The notes under the pieces are model-generated. The model saw nothing but the letters and a program-made list of their open reading frames with translations, had not been told where the DNA came from and searched no databases. A DNA stretch of 64,000 bases, taken from positions 23,391,817-23,455,816 of the forward strand of contig JBCNJP010000008.1 in assembly GCA_039602395.1 (NCBI GenBank), written 5' to 3'. The position numbers and the translations under genes were made by a program. This document shows positions 45,540-57,861 of the stretch, piece by piece; position 1 is the stretch's first letter, and every line of letters starts with the position of its first letter. This DNA is from Deinandra increscens subsp. villosa. Lineage: Eukaryota; Streptophyta; Magnoliopsida; Asterales; Asteraceae.

Positions 45540-45998
45540 CATACATAAAAAATCTCATTCATTGAATAAACATGTGACTACAAGTGACTTATGGACATGC
45601 TTTTGTGTAAACTATGTGACTAAATGTACGGTGACACACAAAAGTTCAATGATAACGTGACTAAAGGATAAAAACAGTGACACTCTAAAAATACATGTTT
45701 ATATAACACGTTTTTTGTCACATCTAAAATTCGTGTTATGTCACTAAAAACAATATGATCGTCACTCTGAAATTTAAAGTTGGGTGTTTATGTGTGACCA
45801 CACACCAACCAATAGTCACGCATTTCCAATTTTGCTGTTTCTAAACATATCAAAATAGTCACACTTTTTAATTTTCTCCATGTCTACATAAATTTGTGTC
45901 ATCATATTGTCACACTCAAAAATCAATTTGTGTCTCTAAACATAAACAATAGTCACACTGGAAAAATTATAATGTGGCCAATTACCTAGAAAATGTGA
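45540..45998. repeat. GTGACTA / GTCAC subterminal-type repeats
   Basis: About 15-20 copies of TGTGAC, GTCACT or near matches in both orientations within 460 bases, running into the second gap. Dense subterminal repeats of this kind are typical of CACTA (En/Spm) elements; a CACTA terminus itself is not seen. Confidence 0.45.
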
Positions 45999-46498
45999 NN
46001 NNNNNNNNNNNNNNNNNNNNNNNNNNNNNNNNNNNNNNNNNNNNNNNNNNNNNNNNNNNNNNNNNNNNNNNNNNNNNNNNNNNNNNNNNNNNNNNNNNNN
46101 NNNNNNNNNNNNNNNNNNNNNNNNNNNNNNNNNNNNNNNNNNNNNNNNNNNNNNNNNNNNNNNNNNNNNNNNNNNNNNNNNNNNNNNNNNNNNNNNNNNN
46201 NNNNNNNNNNNNNNNNNNNNNNNNNNNNNNNNNNNNNNNNNNNNNNNNNNNNNNNNNNNNNNNNNNNNNNNNNNNNNNNNNNNNNNNNNNNNNNNNNNNN
46301 NNNNNNNNNNNNNNNNNNNNNNNNNNNNNNNNNNNNNNNNNNNNNNNNNNNNNNNNNNNNNNNNNNNNNNNNNNNNNNNNNNNNNNNNNNNNNNNNNNNN
46401 NNNNNNNNNNNNNNNNNNNNNNNNNNNNNNNNNNNNNNNNNNNNNNNNNNNNNNNNNNNNNNNNNNNNNNNNNNNNNNNNNNNNNNNNNNNNNNNNNN
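45999..46498. other. assembly gap, 500 N
   Basis: Exactly 500 N, fixed-size gap; true length unknown. Confidence 0.99.
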
Positions 46499-46828
46499 AT
46501 AGTGTATTTATCCTATAAAAATAGTAATTATTGTTAAAAAAACTAATTAATATTATGATCAAATGATATGGTGGCCGGGCCGGAACATCGAAACACGTAT
46601 TTCATTTTGATATCATGTATATCAATTATTTTTGTTATAGAACACGAATTTATTTCATTTCATCAACCAACACGTGTATAACCTTATCCTTTATCAATTC
46701 ATTATCCTTTACCCATTACTAACCTGTAAACCATTTCAATATACGTTTTAGCTACTTAACACGTATAGCATACGTATATAAATCAAGTTATGAAATTTTG
46801 GGGTGTTACATTTTAAAATTTTGCTTTC

Positions 46829-46985
46829 CATTGATAGTTTATACAGGTCGGTGTATGTGTGATGAAATCAACTTTCTTTTTTGTTGTCTAATATTTGGGT
46901 TTAGGCCAAGTATGCTTGCTCATTGATAGTTTATACAGGTCAGTGTATGTGTGATGAAATCAACTTTCTTTTTTGTTGTCTAAGA
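46829..46985. repeat. tandem duplication, ~65-bp unit
   Basis: CATTGATAGTTTATACAGGT... TTTTTTGTTGTCTAA occurs at ~46829-46893 and ~46920-46983 with one difference. The MITE at 46984 sits directly at the end of the second unit. Confidence 0.85.
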
Positions 46986-47369
46986 TTGTGTTTGGCGCGC
47001 CATAAGCTAGCTTTTTGACGTTATCAAACGGGGCTTTTTTAATAAGCTAGCTTTTTTTAAAAGCCCCGTTTGATAACGTCAAAAAGCTAGCTTATAAGCT
47101 AGCTTTTGAAAAGCTAGTTGGAGTAGCTTTTCAACTAGTTTTTATAATATTTCCAATTTTACCCTTCCCTAACTTATAAATAAATATCTTTATTTACATT
47201 TATGACATGTACTTTTATGTCATTTTATATTTTTAAGCTAGTTTATCAGCTAGTTTTTACCAAACGTTATTTTTTATCAGCTAGCTTATAATTTATCAGC
47301 TAGCTTATCAGCTAACAACTAGCTTATAAGCTAGCAACTAGCTTTTCAGCTAGTGCGCCAAACACAGCC
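46984..47369 (+). mobile_element. Tourist-like MITE, second copy
   Basis: 386 bp, ends GATTGTGTTTGGCGCG / AACACAGCC, TAA on both sides (46981-46983, 47370-47372). Same family as 40508-40889, opposite orientation, full of AAGCTAGCTT palindromes. Confidence 0.87.
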
Positions 47370-47721
47370 TAATATTTGCGTCAATGTGTGAAACACAACT
47401 GCAACCATCAAATTGCTTTACAATTGCTAAAAACTATATATGAAAATTGGGTGGCCTTTCATGTAAAGATTATGTATTACAATACAATTTTAGCCGGTAC
47501 TTTTACTTTTAGAAAGAAGCCATATAAACTTATATAAGTTTTTCAAACATTTTATGTGGTTTAATAATATCTCAATGAAAATTACTGACCAAAATTGTAA
47601 TGAAAAGTGTTGACCAAAATTGTGTTGTAACACTTGATCTTTTAATGAAGGGTTACTCAACTTGTTAACAGTTTTGCTTCTAGATTGTAGCATATTATCA
47701 TAATTCTTTGGTAACTTTGTA

Positions 47722-48402
47722 GAAACATAACCAACTTTCAATTTTGTTTAAATTAGGTCACTCAAACTTTTTTTTGTTCCAATCAGGTAACTTAACTTTA
47801 AAATATGTTCTAATCCTAGATAAATGACCTGATTAGCAGGTAACCTAATCAATTTTTTTTATAAAAACTGTTTTTTTTATAAAAAAGGGATTTTTTATAA
47901 AAAAAAACTTTTTAAAATCGAATTTTTAATATTTTTGTATAAAAATTCAAAATTTTATAAAAAAACGTTTTTTTATAAAATTTCGAATTTTATAGAAAAA
48001 CGTTTTTTTATAAAATTTTATAAAATTTTGAATTTTATAAAAAAACGCTTTTTTATAAAATTTTATACACCCAAAACGTTTTTTTATAAAATTTCGAATT
48101 TTTTTAAAAACCAATTTTTTTACACCCAAAAAGTTTTTTATAAAATTTCGAAGTTCTTATTAAAAATTCAATTTAAAAAAAATTTTTATAAAAAATTCTT
48201 TTTTTAAAATCAGTTTTTTATAAAAAAAATCAGTTTTTATAAAAAAATTTCAGTTTTATTTTTAAAAAAATTGATTAGGTTACCTGCTAATCAGGTCATT
48301 TATCTAGGATTAGAACATATTTTAAAGTTAAGTTACCTGATTGGAACAAAAAAAAGTTTAAGGAACCTAATTGGAACAAAATTGAAAGTTGGTTATGTTT
48401 TT
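47722..48402. mobile_element. foldback (long inverted repeat) element
   Basis: Arms of ~160 bp: 47722-47875 and its inverted copy 48262-48402, over 90% identical (AAACATAACCAACTTTCAAT, GACCTGATTAGCAGGTAACC). The ~390-bp centre is itself a quasi-palindromic array of TTTTTATAAAATTT and AAAACG words. No coding capacity. Confidence 0.85.
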
Positions 48403-49039
48403 GTGACATTTTCCCTTTCTTTTATTATATTTTGCCTATGTTTTATCCCCTTTAATTTTTTAGGGTTTATGTTTCAATATATTATCCGGTCTTTTTAGTT
48501 TATTGTTTTGCGGATATGGGGTTGATTATATGCTTACATATGTTTTTGACCTTCTTCTTGCACACAGGACCTCTCGTATAGACCAGGAAACTAGGAGGAC
48601 TTGGCCCCATATTTGAAGCATGTAGAACAGAAACTATCGATGTGTTGCTACATTTGGACATTTTCTTTGTTGGTTAAAACCACAATGTATTAATTTAAAC
48701 AAACATACTCGACTACATTCAAGAAACATGTCATTGAAGTTTGTCATGTTTATGTACATTCACAAGATGGCTTTTACCCGGGCATTTTGTCTAATCGATT
48801 AGCTAACCAAGTTTTTTAAAGGGTCGCCCAACTTGTTATATATATAAAACACTTCTTGGAAATAGAAGATATAAAAACTAAAAATGTTTCTGCTTCTAAC
48901 ATATATAATCAAACTGTAATTAACTACCGTACGTAACAACCACATAAACAAGAATATATGCGCGCATGATAAAAAAACATACACACGGCAATAATTAGAT
49001 TGATAAACCATGGTTTTAGAATATGAAATTACATATATT
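48403..49039. other. no recognisable feature
   Basis: AT-rich intergenic DNA, no frame or repeat of note. Confidence 0.5.
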
Positions 49040-50393
49040 ATACTAGGTTAGAACCCATGTAATACATGGGTTAAATAAATGCAACATATTATAAACAATA
49101 ATTTTTATAACTATTTGTCTGTTAAATGTCATCGGACATTTATGAAATAAGAAATAAAAAATATATAAAAGCAATAAAAAATTAAAAATTATAAAATATA
49201 TTTTAAGATAAGATATAATTAAAATCTTATTTTAACTTACTAACTTTTAATAAATTATTAGAATAAGGAATTTTAAATTTTTTATATTTAATAATATAAA
49301 TATAAGATATTTAATATTTAATATGAGAGATAATATTATATTTAATAAGAGAGATAAGCGGGAAAACTAAAATGAGAATTAATATGAGAGCGACACGTGT
49401 CCTTAAATGTAATCATTTATTAAGATGTATATAGATAGATATAGATATATATATATTATATATGGAATGAAATTATTAATCTATATCTATATTCTATATT
49501 CTATATATTCTATATTCTATATATTCTATATTCTATATATTCTATATTCTATTCTATATATAATATATAATATATATAATATATATATAAAAAGATTGGA
49601 TGCCACATGGCATCACCACAACAATCCATTTTCTCATTTTCCCGCTCAAATTGTTTCCTTCTAAGTGAATCGCAGATATGGACCTATAATTCAGGGATCC
49701 AGTTAACAAAATTAATTATTTAAAAATATATTTTGTATTGATAACTAACTAACAAACTTTAATTAATTGAAAAGCACGGAAACTAAAACTTTAATTAACA
49801 TATTTGAGGATCATAAATAAAATATTATTTAAACATTTTATTTTGAGAATTATAATTTTTGGAAAATTATTATTTTGAATATTAAATTCAAATTTGTATA
49901 TTTTGTAAACAATTCATTTTACATACAACTACTCTTTCCTAATTTTAGGAACTTGAATATTTACCAATCAAATATTCAGTTTTAACAAATTTATACAATC
50001 TAATCTCCGAACTTTTTGAAAATGTCAAAATAATCCAACTAACTTTCCTAAATATATAACACCATTTAATGTAAAATCTTTTTTTTAAACAAATTTCGTA
50101 AATCAATATCTTTATTTCCGTTTTCGTTTGTTTAAATTCTCTATATATATATGTACAAGTCCAATTTCTCAAATCATTTATACCAACAAAATCCAAAGTA
50201 TACTATAAAAAAGGAAAAAAAATATTTTATTTCATACTTTGATTTATTATATTTTAAATGTTAGAATTACACTTTTATAATATTTTAAGCGTTCGTATTT
50301 TTCTTTATTACATTTATTATAATATTTTAAATGTTAGATTTATTTTTTTTAAAACCACACGTGCGTCGCACGGGTATCAAAAGCTAGTTATAA
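49040..50393 (+). mobile_element. Helitron-like element, ~1.35 kb
   Basis: Left end TACTAGGTTAGAACCCATG with a short palindrome (CCCATGTAATACATGGG). Right end: hairpin CGTGC-GTC-GCACG followed by 10 bases and CTAGTT, as expected for a Helitron 3' end (hairpin then CTRR). AT-rich, non-coding. The TC start is not preserved. Confidence 0.5.
49426..49592. repeat. AT-rich microsatellite (TATATTCTA)n
   Basis: GATATAGATATATATATAT followed by about ten TATTCTATA units and (TA)n. Confidence 0.9.
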
Positions 50394-50579
50394 TATATAT
50401 ATAGGGAGAGGTTATTGTAAGAACTTTAGTTTGAATAAAAAGGATAAGAAGTAATTATAGCCATTAGGTCTTCTATTAAACGAAGATCTATTGCTTAAAA
50501 TTTTTCTGGGTAGAATTAGAGAGAAAAACTAAAGAAAACAATAGATTGAAGTGTATTTTTGGCTCTTTATCAAATTCCC

Positions 50580-51240
50580 CCCATTTTTTAAAACATCATA
50601 ACTCTTAGATACAACAATATTTATTTTAAAAAAATTACACCATAAAAACGAGCGTTTTTTTTATCTTTAAAACGCGTACAGTGTTGTTATATATAAAATT
50701 AAATTTTTTTTACTCTTTCGATCGTATCAAAATGTTCAGATCATTGTGTCATTGTGTCAAAATTTTTAGATCATTATGTTAAAATTGTTCAGATCATTGT
50801 ATCAAAATGTTAAGATCATTATTTCATATGATGTCAAAAAACCGAAAGAGTATTTTATTTTATATATAGCAACACTATATATACTTTTGACATGACGATA
50901 CAATGATCTGAACATTTTGACACAATGACACAATGATGTGTCAAATGTTCAAATCATTGTTTCATATGGTGCAAAAAACCGAAAGAGTATTTAGTTTTAT
51001 ATATAGGAACGCTATATATACTTTTGACATGACGACACTGACACAATGATCTAAACATTTTGACACAATGACACAATGACCTGAACATTGTGTCAATAAT
51101 CGAAAGAGTATTTTTTTTTTCATTTTTTATATAGCAACACTATATGCGTTTTAAAGATAAAAAACACTTGTTTTTATGGTGTAATTTTTTTTTAAAAAAA
51201 AAATAATGTCGTATGTAAAAGTTATAAATGTTTAAAGAAA
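50580..51240. mobile_element. inverted-repeat element with GATCATTGTGTC minisatellite
   Basis: Arms 50580-50725 and 51100-51240 are inverted copies (TTACACCATAAAAAC, TATCTTTAAAACGC, CTCTTTCGAT). The centre holds ~10 copies of TCAGATCATTGTGTCAAAA in both orientations. MITE-like, no coding capacity. Confidence 0.75.
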
Positions 51241-51659
51241 ATGGGGGAAGTAGAGAAAAAGTCAACAAAAGTGGCTAAGCCTAAAATACATCTTCTTTTT
51301 TTTTTATTAGATCAAGATCCAATTACTGAAAAAACCCATGGTTTTTTTCTAATATGATATATATGGGGGTTTGTATGATCATTCTTGCTTATATATATAT
51401 GGTTAGGTTAAAATGAGAACCAATTGGTTTTGAGAACTTTTAAGAACCATTTTGGGCCACTAATTTTCAAGGGGGAGCCACTCAAATTCATGGGAGGGAT
51501 TTCCTTATATATAACTAGTGGCTCGGAATTGCATCCGCCCTCCCTATATATATATAGGGCAAAGTTCAATGAAAAATTAATTGTTAGATGGAAAACTGGA
51601 AAACTAAGATTAATGAAGGGTATAGATGTAATTTTACATTTTTTTCATTTATTTCAGTC

Positions 51660-52014
51660 CTGCTTTAACCAATGGCATCTAGTGGAGTTGGTTGAGGCTT
51701 TGGCTTGTGTTCCTAGGGACCCAAGTTCTATCCTCACTAATGACATTATTTGTCCATTGGTATGGAGGCCAATGATAGGAGATCCGGGGAGACCCGGATT
51801 CGATCCTTGAGGCGACCGGGTTTTACCGTTAATTCGCCGTCGTGCCTACGGGCGATCGGGTTAGCGGGTTTTCCCCCGGAACTGGAGTCACATGGACGCT
51901 TAAGGGCTCCGTACGGCTGGGTTGGGCCAGTGGCGGTGGCCTTTAGCCATTGGGTCACCCCGTACGAAGTACCTGGGTTTATTCTATCCGTTGGCCGTTC
52001 AAAAAAAAAAAAAA
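51660..52014 (+). mobile_element. SINE
   Basis: A tRNA-like head with B-box GGATTCGATCC (51796-51806), body GGCGACCGGGTTTTACC ... GGCCTTTAGCCATTGGGTC, and tail TTGGCCGTTC followed by 13 As (52002-52014). The tail matches that of the SINE at 58623. 5' end estimated. Confidence 0.7.
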
Positions 52015-53463
52015 TTGGGATCAGGATCATTCCAGTTGACGGAGTATTTAATCTTAAAAAGAAACCCGGCACGGTGGGGGAACGGAATTGCATCCGCCAG
52101 AATCTGGTACATTATCCCGCTTGTAAAGAGTGGAAATGAATCCAAGTTTACCCAATTCCACAAGCTTGTTGAAGATTGACGTCATTCCAGATTCCAAAAT
52201 CGGAGTTTGAAGATAATCGGATTTTCGTTTTCTCGAGTTAATGTTGTCTGACTGACGTTTGAGAAGAATTTCTGGTGCCTTCATGTTTAAATCGAAGTTA
52301 GCCCAGTAGAGTATAGATTGAATCCAACATACTCCTATACAATTCGCCGATCTAGCTCAGGTGCCGATTCAAAGTTGTTTATTGTGATCGATTTGATTTT
52401 CCGATGATATATACTCTCGAAGTCAATAAATATTCTTAATGTTCAAATCCGATTATAGACTAGCTGTTAACTTGTTATTGAATCTGCCTAATCCGGTTTC
52501 TAATTGTGATTGATTTTGTTTTTCATCTGTATTTTAGGATTACAACAAGCTTCATTCACAAGTTATGCTGTTATGGTACTGCTCCTCAAAACTTCGGAGT
52601 CTCTAGTGAATGAGATTATGTGGTAATCTTAAATTTTAACCCTCAAATTTGTATATTTGATTCGTTTTGGTGTGGGTGTGTGTTTCCCTTTTTCTTTGGG
52701 GGTTCATTGTTGCGTCGAAACAAATTCTAAGTAACAATAATAGATGAGCCATTTTATAAAACTTATCCAAATAGGTTACACATATCCTATCTACACGCCA
52801 TAATTTTTTAGCAAAAAAGTGGGTTCAGTTTATATATGCATTACAAAAGAGACGGTTTTATACCCACTAAAAGTTCATACTAAAGGTTGCATCATAGAGG
52901 CTCGCAATCACGATAAAAGTTTGGATGTAGTTTTCCGAAATGGCCCCTCATCACATGCTACCCGTTGCAGGTGCCTAAAAAATCAAGGCAATAATTAAAA
53001 AGAAAATGACTTATATGAAATAGAAAAATAATTGTCCTCACCTTAGAACCAAGTCAGAAAAGAAAAAAGAACAACCAACATTTGCAGCAAGACTTGCAAA
53101 AAAGTAATGCTGAGGCAAAAGTTACCAACAACCCAGAATCTTATCTTAAATAAGAATGGCTTAACATACTATTAACCTAAAACAATATCATACCAATAAC
53201 AACCAAAATCGAAGAAGTAAACAACGCCATCGACCCAAAACAGTATGACTGGAAACATATAGAAGTTCTGTGTTGCAGTGGCGGGAGACTCCATGTCGAT
53301 CATGAAGAAATCCACTCCTTATATACATTCAAGGTCATATCTCTCTAGGCACAATCTATTTGGAATCAAGAGTACTAACCTCATCTAGTAACATCAACTT
53401 TTAGTAGAGTTTATTATAAACTTAAAAGGCTTCTGAACAAACCACGACCATAAATCAAAACAT
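52015..53463. other. no recognisable feature
   Basis: A 16-base direct repeat CGGAATTGCATCCGCC occurs at 51524-51539 and 52083-52098, bracketing the SINE region. The remainder shows no frame or repeat family. Confidence 0.45.
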
Positions 53464-53790
53464 CTATAAACCATTTGTTGTCTTACTTGATTGTCCGACT
53501 TTTTTTCTAACCATGTGCCCAATAAAAGGAACAAATTGGGGATCGCAATATGGGCAATTAACTTGCACAATGTCTAATATATCTCCAAAATGAACCTGCA
53601 GAATGTGTAAAGTAAATCTGTAAGTAACCACCTACACAGGTAACCTACCTTTTTTTTAACCAGAATATCAATAATAAATATACTTTTTCACTATGCATTA
53701 TTAACTAACCGGTAAAAAATCTAACCGTAAATGCTCTTCATAGTAGCAGGTCACAAACAGTCCACCAAACCTTCAAAGCCTAAGTTCTGA
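53464..53790 (-). pseudogene. possible last two exons of an unrecognised gene
   Basis: Minus strand: FGGLFVTCYYEEHLRLDFLP (~53770-53710), splice donor CCG|GTTAGT, 114-base intron ending TGCAG, then VHFGDILDIVQVNCPYC and FVPFIGHMVRKKV to a stop at 53464. The frames join in phase. The CPYC pair could be half of a zinc site. Another open piece, MPNPVRTEVETILFGVLIR (54018-53854), may belong. I do not recognise the family; it may be a remnant. Confidence 0.35.
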
Positions 53791-55228
53791 AACCGAAACG
53801 GAAATTCAATAAGAAAAAATGATTAGCTTGAGGCTTCTGTTACTCTGAGGTTATTAACCATAAATCCTAAATTTTATTCTGAGGAATGAGCTTGAGGCAA
53901 AAATCACCAAAGCATTCACCAAAACGTCAAACAAAGATCCTTTGTAAACTGAAGTATCCTTCATGCGGATTAGAACGCCAAACAAGATCGTCTCAACTTC
54001 AGTCCTAACTGGGTTTGGCATTTTAATCCACATCAAAGATTAGAAAAATTAATTATAAAAAGCTGTAACCATAGAAGACATGTTATGCTCTTGTTCTACT
54101 TGAAGCAAAGTCCAGTAAACAATATAACAAAAGTATAGACATTTTAAGAAAACGACTCCATAGCCATTGTTTAATTAAGAAAATGACACCAAACAAAATA
54201 CGAATTGCACACTCGGGTAACCCATGGGCAGACTTGGTACGACTAATTCATGATTACATCACACCTAATAAGATTTGTAGATCAGTAGTACCACATAAGG
54301 GAACTCACAAATTTATCCATCATTAAGTATGATAATTTCGTAGATCTATAATTTTATCCATACAAAATACATAATTGGAGCATCACAATTTCAGGGAGCA
54401 GGAACTATAATCAGTTGCTTTATAAGCATCATAATTTTAGGCCTTTTTATAAACATCATAATTTTAGGACTTGATGCATCAAAATACAGATCTATGAATT
54501 AATATAACTTTGTGTATGGATAAAAGTCATGATACACACTCTAGGCCTCTACCTTTTGATTCTCTTAATCTAAAATATCACGTATCATGACTCTTGGATA
54601 TTAAGAATGATTTAACATCCAACACAAAGTAATGAACTTCCAAAAATAATCTAACCTTTCCAGATCGGAATTGATTCTGCAACCAATTGAAAAGGAACTA
54701 ACCTTTCCACATCTGAAGAAAATCAACGGCCTTGGCCTCACCTCATGATAATAGGACCACAAAACCCCCAAGAAGGATGAGTAAATTCATGAACCTTACT
54801 GTGAAATCATCGGTATAGCCATTTGAGAGCGAGATACAGGCACCGGATCTAGAAAAGCAGAACCAAAATGATGTTCAGAGTTTTAGAGAGACGGAGAAGA
54901 CAGAGAGTGGTGTTGAGAACGAATCGTGTAGAGCACCCAGTCGTTCTTTCCAGAGAGAGATAGCGTTAGAGGGAGAAGAGGATGAGAGATTGCATATTGT
55001 ATGGAGAGAGAGGGAGATGTGGGTAACTCAAAAGCAAACCTAACAACACATATCAGACACAGTGAAAGAAGAAAGGGCATTCAGAGCACAGTGTAGGAAG
55101 AAGGACTGCACCAAAGACGGACTTGTAAACTGAGCTTTATGAAGAATATTATAAGCCCATCAATTTGAATTTCAAGTTCTATTATGTTAAGGGTTTAGGG
55201 TAAAGGCAATGGTATCGGGAGAGGGGGA
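53791..55228 (-). other. possible upstream part of the minus-strand gene
   Basis: The stretch 54880-55130 reads on the minus strand as a pyrimidine-rich CT-repeat leader (TCTCTCTCTGG, CTCTCTCTCC) such as plant 5' leaders have. No ATG-started frame of useful length connects it to 53790. Confidence 0.25.
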
Positions 55229-55246
55229 TCGGGGGGGGGGGGGGGG
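55229..55246 (+). repeat. poly-G tract
   Basis: About 16-18 Gs after GGGGGATC, fourth long G/C homopolymer of the window. Confidence 0.9.
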
Positions 55247-56705
55247 TTCGGTGGGATCAGGGTTCTCGGGAACACCACAAATACAATATGACCTGGTGTT
55301 GAGCAAGTTGCATATGTTAGGCCTTTGTTAGATAGATTAATGAATGCATTGATAGCTTTATACCATTATGATTCTAATAAATATCAGTAAACTAAAAGAC
55401 CACAAGTCCACAATGACGGAAAACCCATTCAAGATAAAAGCTGGTCCAAAGCCACACATACTCTATTGTTATGCTAATAGAGAACACTCAAGATAGTCAA
55501 AGTTTGACCTCTGATGTTAGACATCCATGCTTAAAGTGGCGATAGCCTAAACAACAACATTATCATAATGTCTTCTCTATTAATTGGACAGTTACAAAAA
55601 CGATACCTAAACAAGAATACGACCATTATCAAAAAAAGTTCTAAACAATAACAGTTTGAACTCACCAGAGTCAACCACCTTTCTGTTAGCTGATTTTAAG
55701 CCATGAGACATGATAAAATTTTTGTTTTTGCAATTGGAGGAAATTAATAGCATGAAACTTGTCAACATTTTCCACAGAACACAAATATCATCCAGCTTTT
55801 AGTCCGAGCATAATCATGTTTGTTTTTACAGTCAAAGTCAATATTAGTTTTGACCAACTCGATTCACATCCAAGATATTCAGCATGTTCATCTGTAACCA
55901 GATAAATTTTTTTTTTGTTATTTAAACATAGTTAAAATTCATGACTTACTTAGACTAAATTTTATCAATTTAACAATACAATGAACTAAAGGTCCAAAAC
56001 AGATTTCAAAGAATATTAATATACGAAATTATATAAAATTTGGGTAGATCTCATCATCATTATACCTCCACAACATATGACTACAAAATTGAGGGGGCTG
56101 AATTAGAAAATGATTGTTAGCACTTGCTGACCTTTTTGTTCCTCATAACTTTGAAATATACATTTTTTCCATCCTTAGCCCCTTTTTGTCCCTTCATAAC
56201 TTTTGACTCCACCATATGAACTCCATGCATGCATAACCTGTTTTTCGAAAAACTAATATACTACAGAATATGGTTAAAGATTACCAGACAAACAAACCCT
56301 ATTACCATTCCAAACATGAATGGTATTAAGTTTTAAATGTAGATTGCATAATCCACTCTTGAGTTCACTTAACCAAAAAGATTTGATTTTTGACTTTCTT
56401 AAATATACACCTAACAACTGCAAAACATATTCACATAATCAGTTACATATATTTTCTATTATTATTTGAAAATAGTTAGCAATATTTGTTCACTTATATT
56501 ATAGTAAAAATTACAGCAAAATTTAGCATAAAACAGTGAGAATTCAAGCACCTAGAAACCCAATGTCATGAATTCATCCTTTTATACAATATATCGGTCC
56601 TGTATCCATGAACGAAAACATCCAAGCATCGAAATGGATGAACACAATCAGAGATTCCACATTGATCGGAACCAAATTTCGTACCATTTGGAGCCTAATC
56701 CAACT
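55247..56705. other. no recognisable feature
   Basis: AT-rich intergenic DNA without frames or repeats that I can identify. Confidence 0.5.
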
Positions 56706-56714
56706 GGAAAAACC

Positions 56715-57152
56715 CAAGGTTTTAAAAACCGGTTCGAACCGGCCGGTTCGACCGGTTCAACCGTCACCCGGCCACCTAGCCGGTTTTTTAACATCCGGTT
56801 TTATGGGTTTAACCGGACCGGGTTAAACCGGCCGGTTTTCCGGTTTTGTCCGGTTCAACCGGTCCGGTTCAACCGGTTTTCTGTTTTTTTTTTTTAAACT
56901 TTTTTTTTAATTATTTTTTAAAGTTTAAAACTTATATTTTCTTATGAAATACATATTTGATATTATTTTTGAGTGGATTATAATTGTATTTTAACTATTT
57001 TTGTTGGGGTGTACAAGTTTATTAGCATTTTTATAAAAAAATATATATAAATCCCCTAACCGGTTCAACCACCCGGTCTAACCGGTCCGACCGGTCGAAC
57101 CGGTCCCGGAAGGTTTTCCGGTTCAACTAAAAAACCGGTTTTTAAAACATTG
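56715..57152. mobile_element. hAT-like MITE, CCGGTT-rich
   Basis: 438 bp. Ends CAAGGTTTTAAAAACCGG and, inverted, CAATGTTTTAAAAACCGG. Flanked by GGAAAAACC on both sides (56706-56714, 57153-57161), an 8-9 bp duplication as hAT elements make. Both subterminal parts are arrays of (A)CCGGTT words, GC-rich against an AT-rich centre. Confidence 0.85.
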
Positions 57153-57161
57153 GGAAAAACC

Positions 57162-57861
57162 ATCCATAAATGAGATGAAATTGAAGAGTAAAGTTGAATA
57201 AACAACTGAAATGGAACGTAGAATAGCATCATGCAAATTTCAACTGTAAGGCTAATAAACCCAAGCACTACAAATGGTAACGCGAAGAATTTAACTGTAA
57301 ATCATGTATCAACCAAAGAAGCTCTTGGATTCTACCAGATGAGATGAGAAATTGCGTTCGATGTTACCTATTGCAGGCCTCAAAGGCTCAAAGTATGAAA
57401 AGCTGATGGAGAATACGAGGGGGGAGACCTGATCGTGTAATTAGTGTTTGAAGCCTCTAAACGGGTTATAACACTAGGAAGGGGCAGGTTAGGGTCCACG
57501 TCTTTTTCCGTATGGTTCGTAGAATGTTTTGGGCAGGAAACAATGTTTGAGGTGCTGACATGTGACAACATTTGTAATAGTTTATTAGAAGGTAGATTAG
57601 CATACAAAGATTAAACATTTAGCCCATATTTTAGTTAATGAAATTGTTGAGAAGACGAGTCAAATTTTGACACTTTTCATTCATACATGATCTAGTTGAT
57701 GATATTCAGGGAAGACGCGATACCCACAAATGAATACCATAAATTTCAAATCCTTGACTTACATTTGGTAGTTTGTCTTTAGAGTTAGATGTAGAAAACC
57801 TTCTTAATTGGTTTACCCTGTTCTCCCAATGTGTTCCTTACGTCATTGTTCTACCCTGTAA
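57162..57861. other. no recognisable feature
   Basis: No supported frame or repeat. A GGGTTATAACACTAGGAAGG region at ~57462 has no assigned role. Confidence 0.45.

Noticed and set aside
45540..45998. Complete CACTA transposon
   Set aside because: Subterminal-type repeats are present, but no CACTA terminus or transposase is visible and the inside is an N gap.
47935..48207. 90-codon ORF rich in Phe, Tyr and Lys
   Set aside because: Produced by the TTTTATAAAA repeat array in the foldback element; an equal ORF exists on the other strand.
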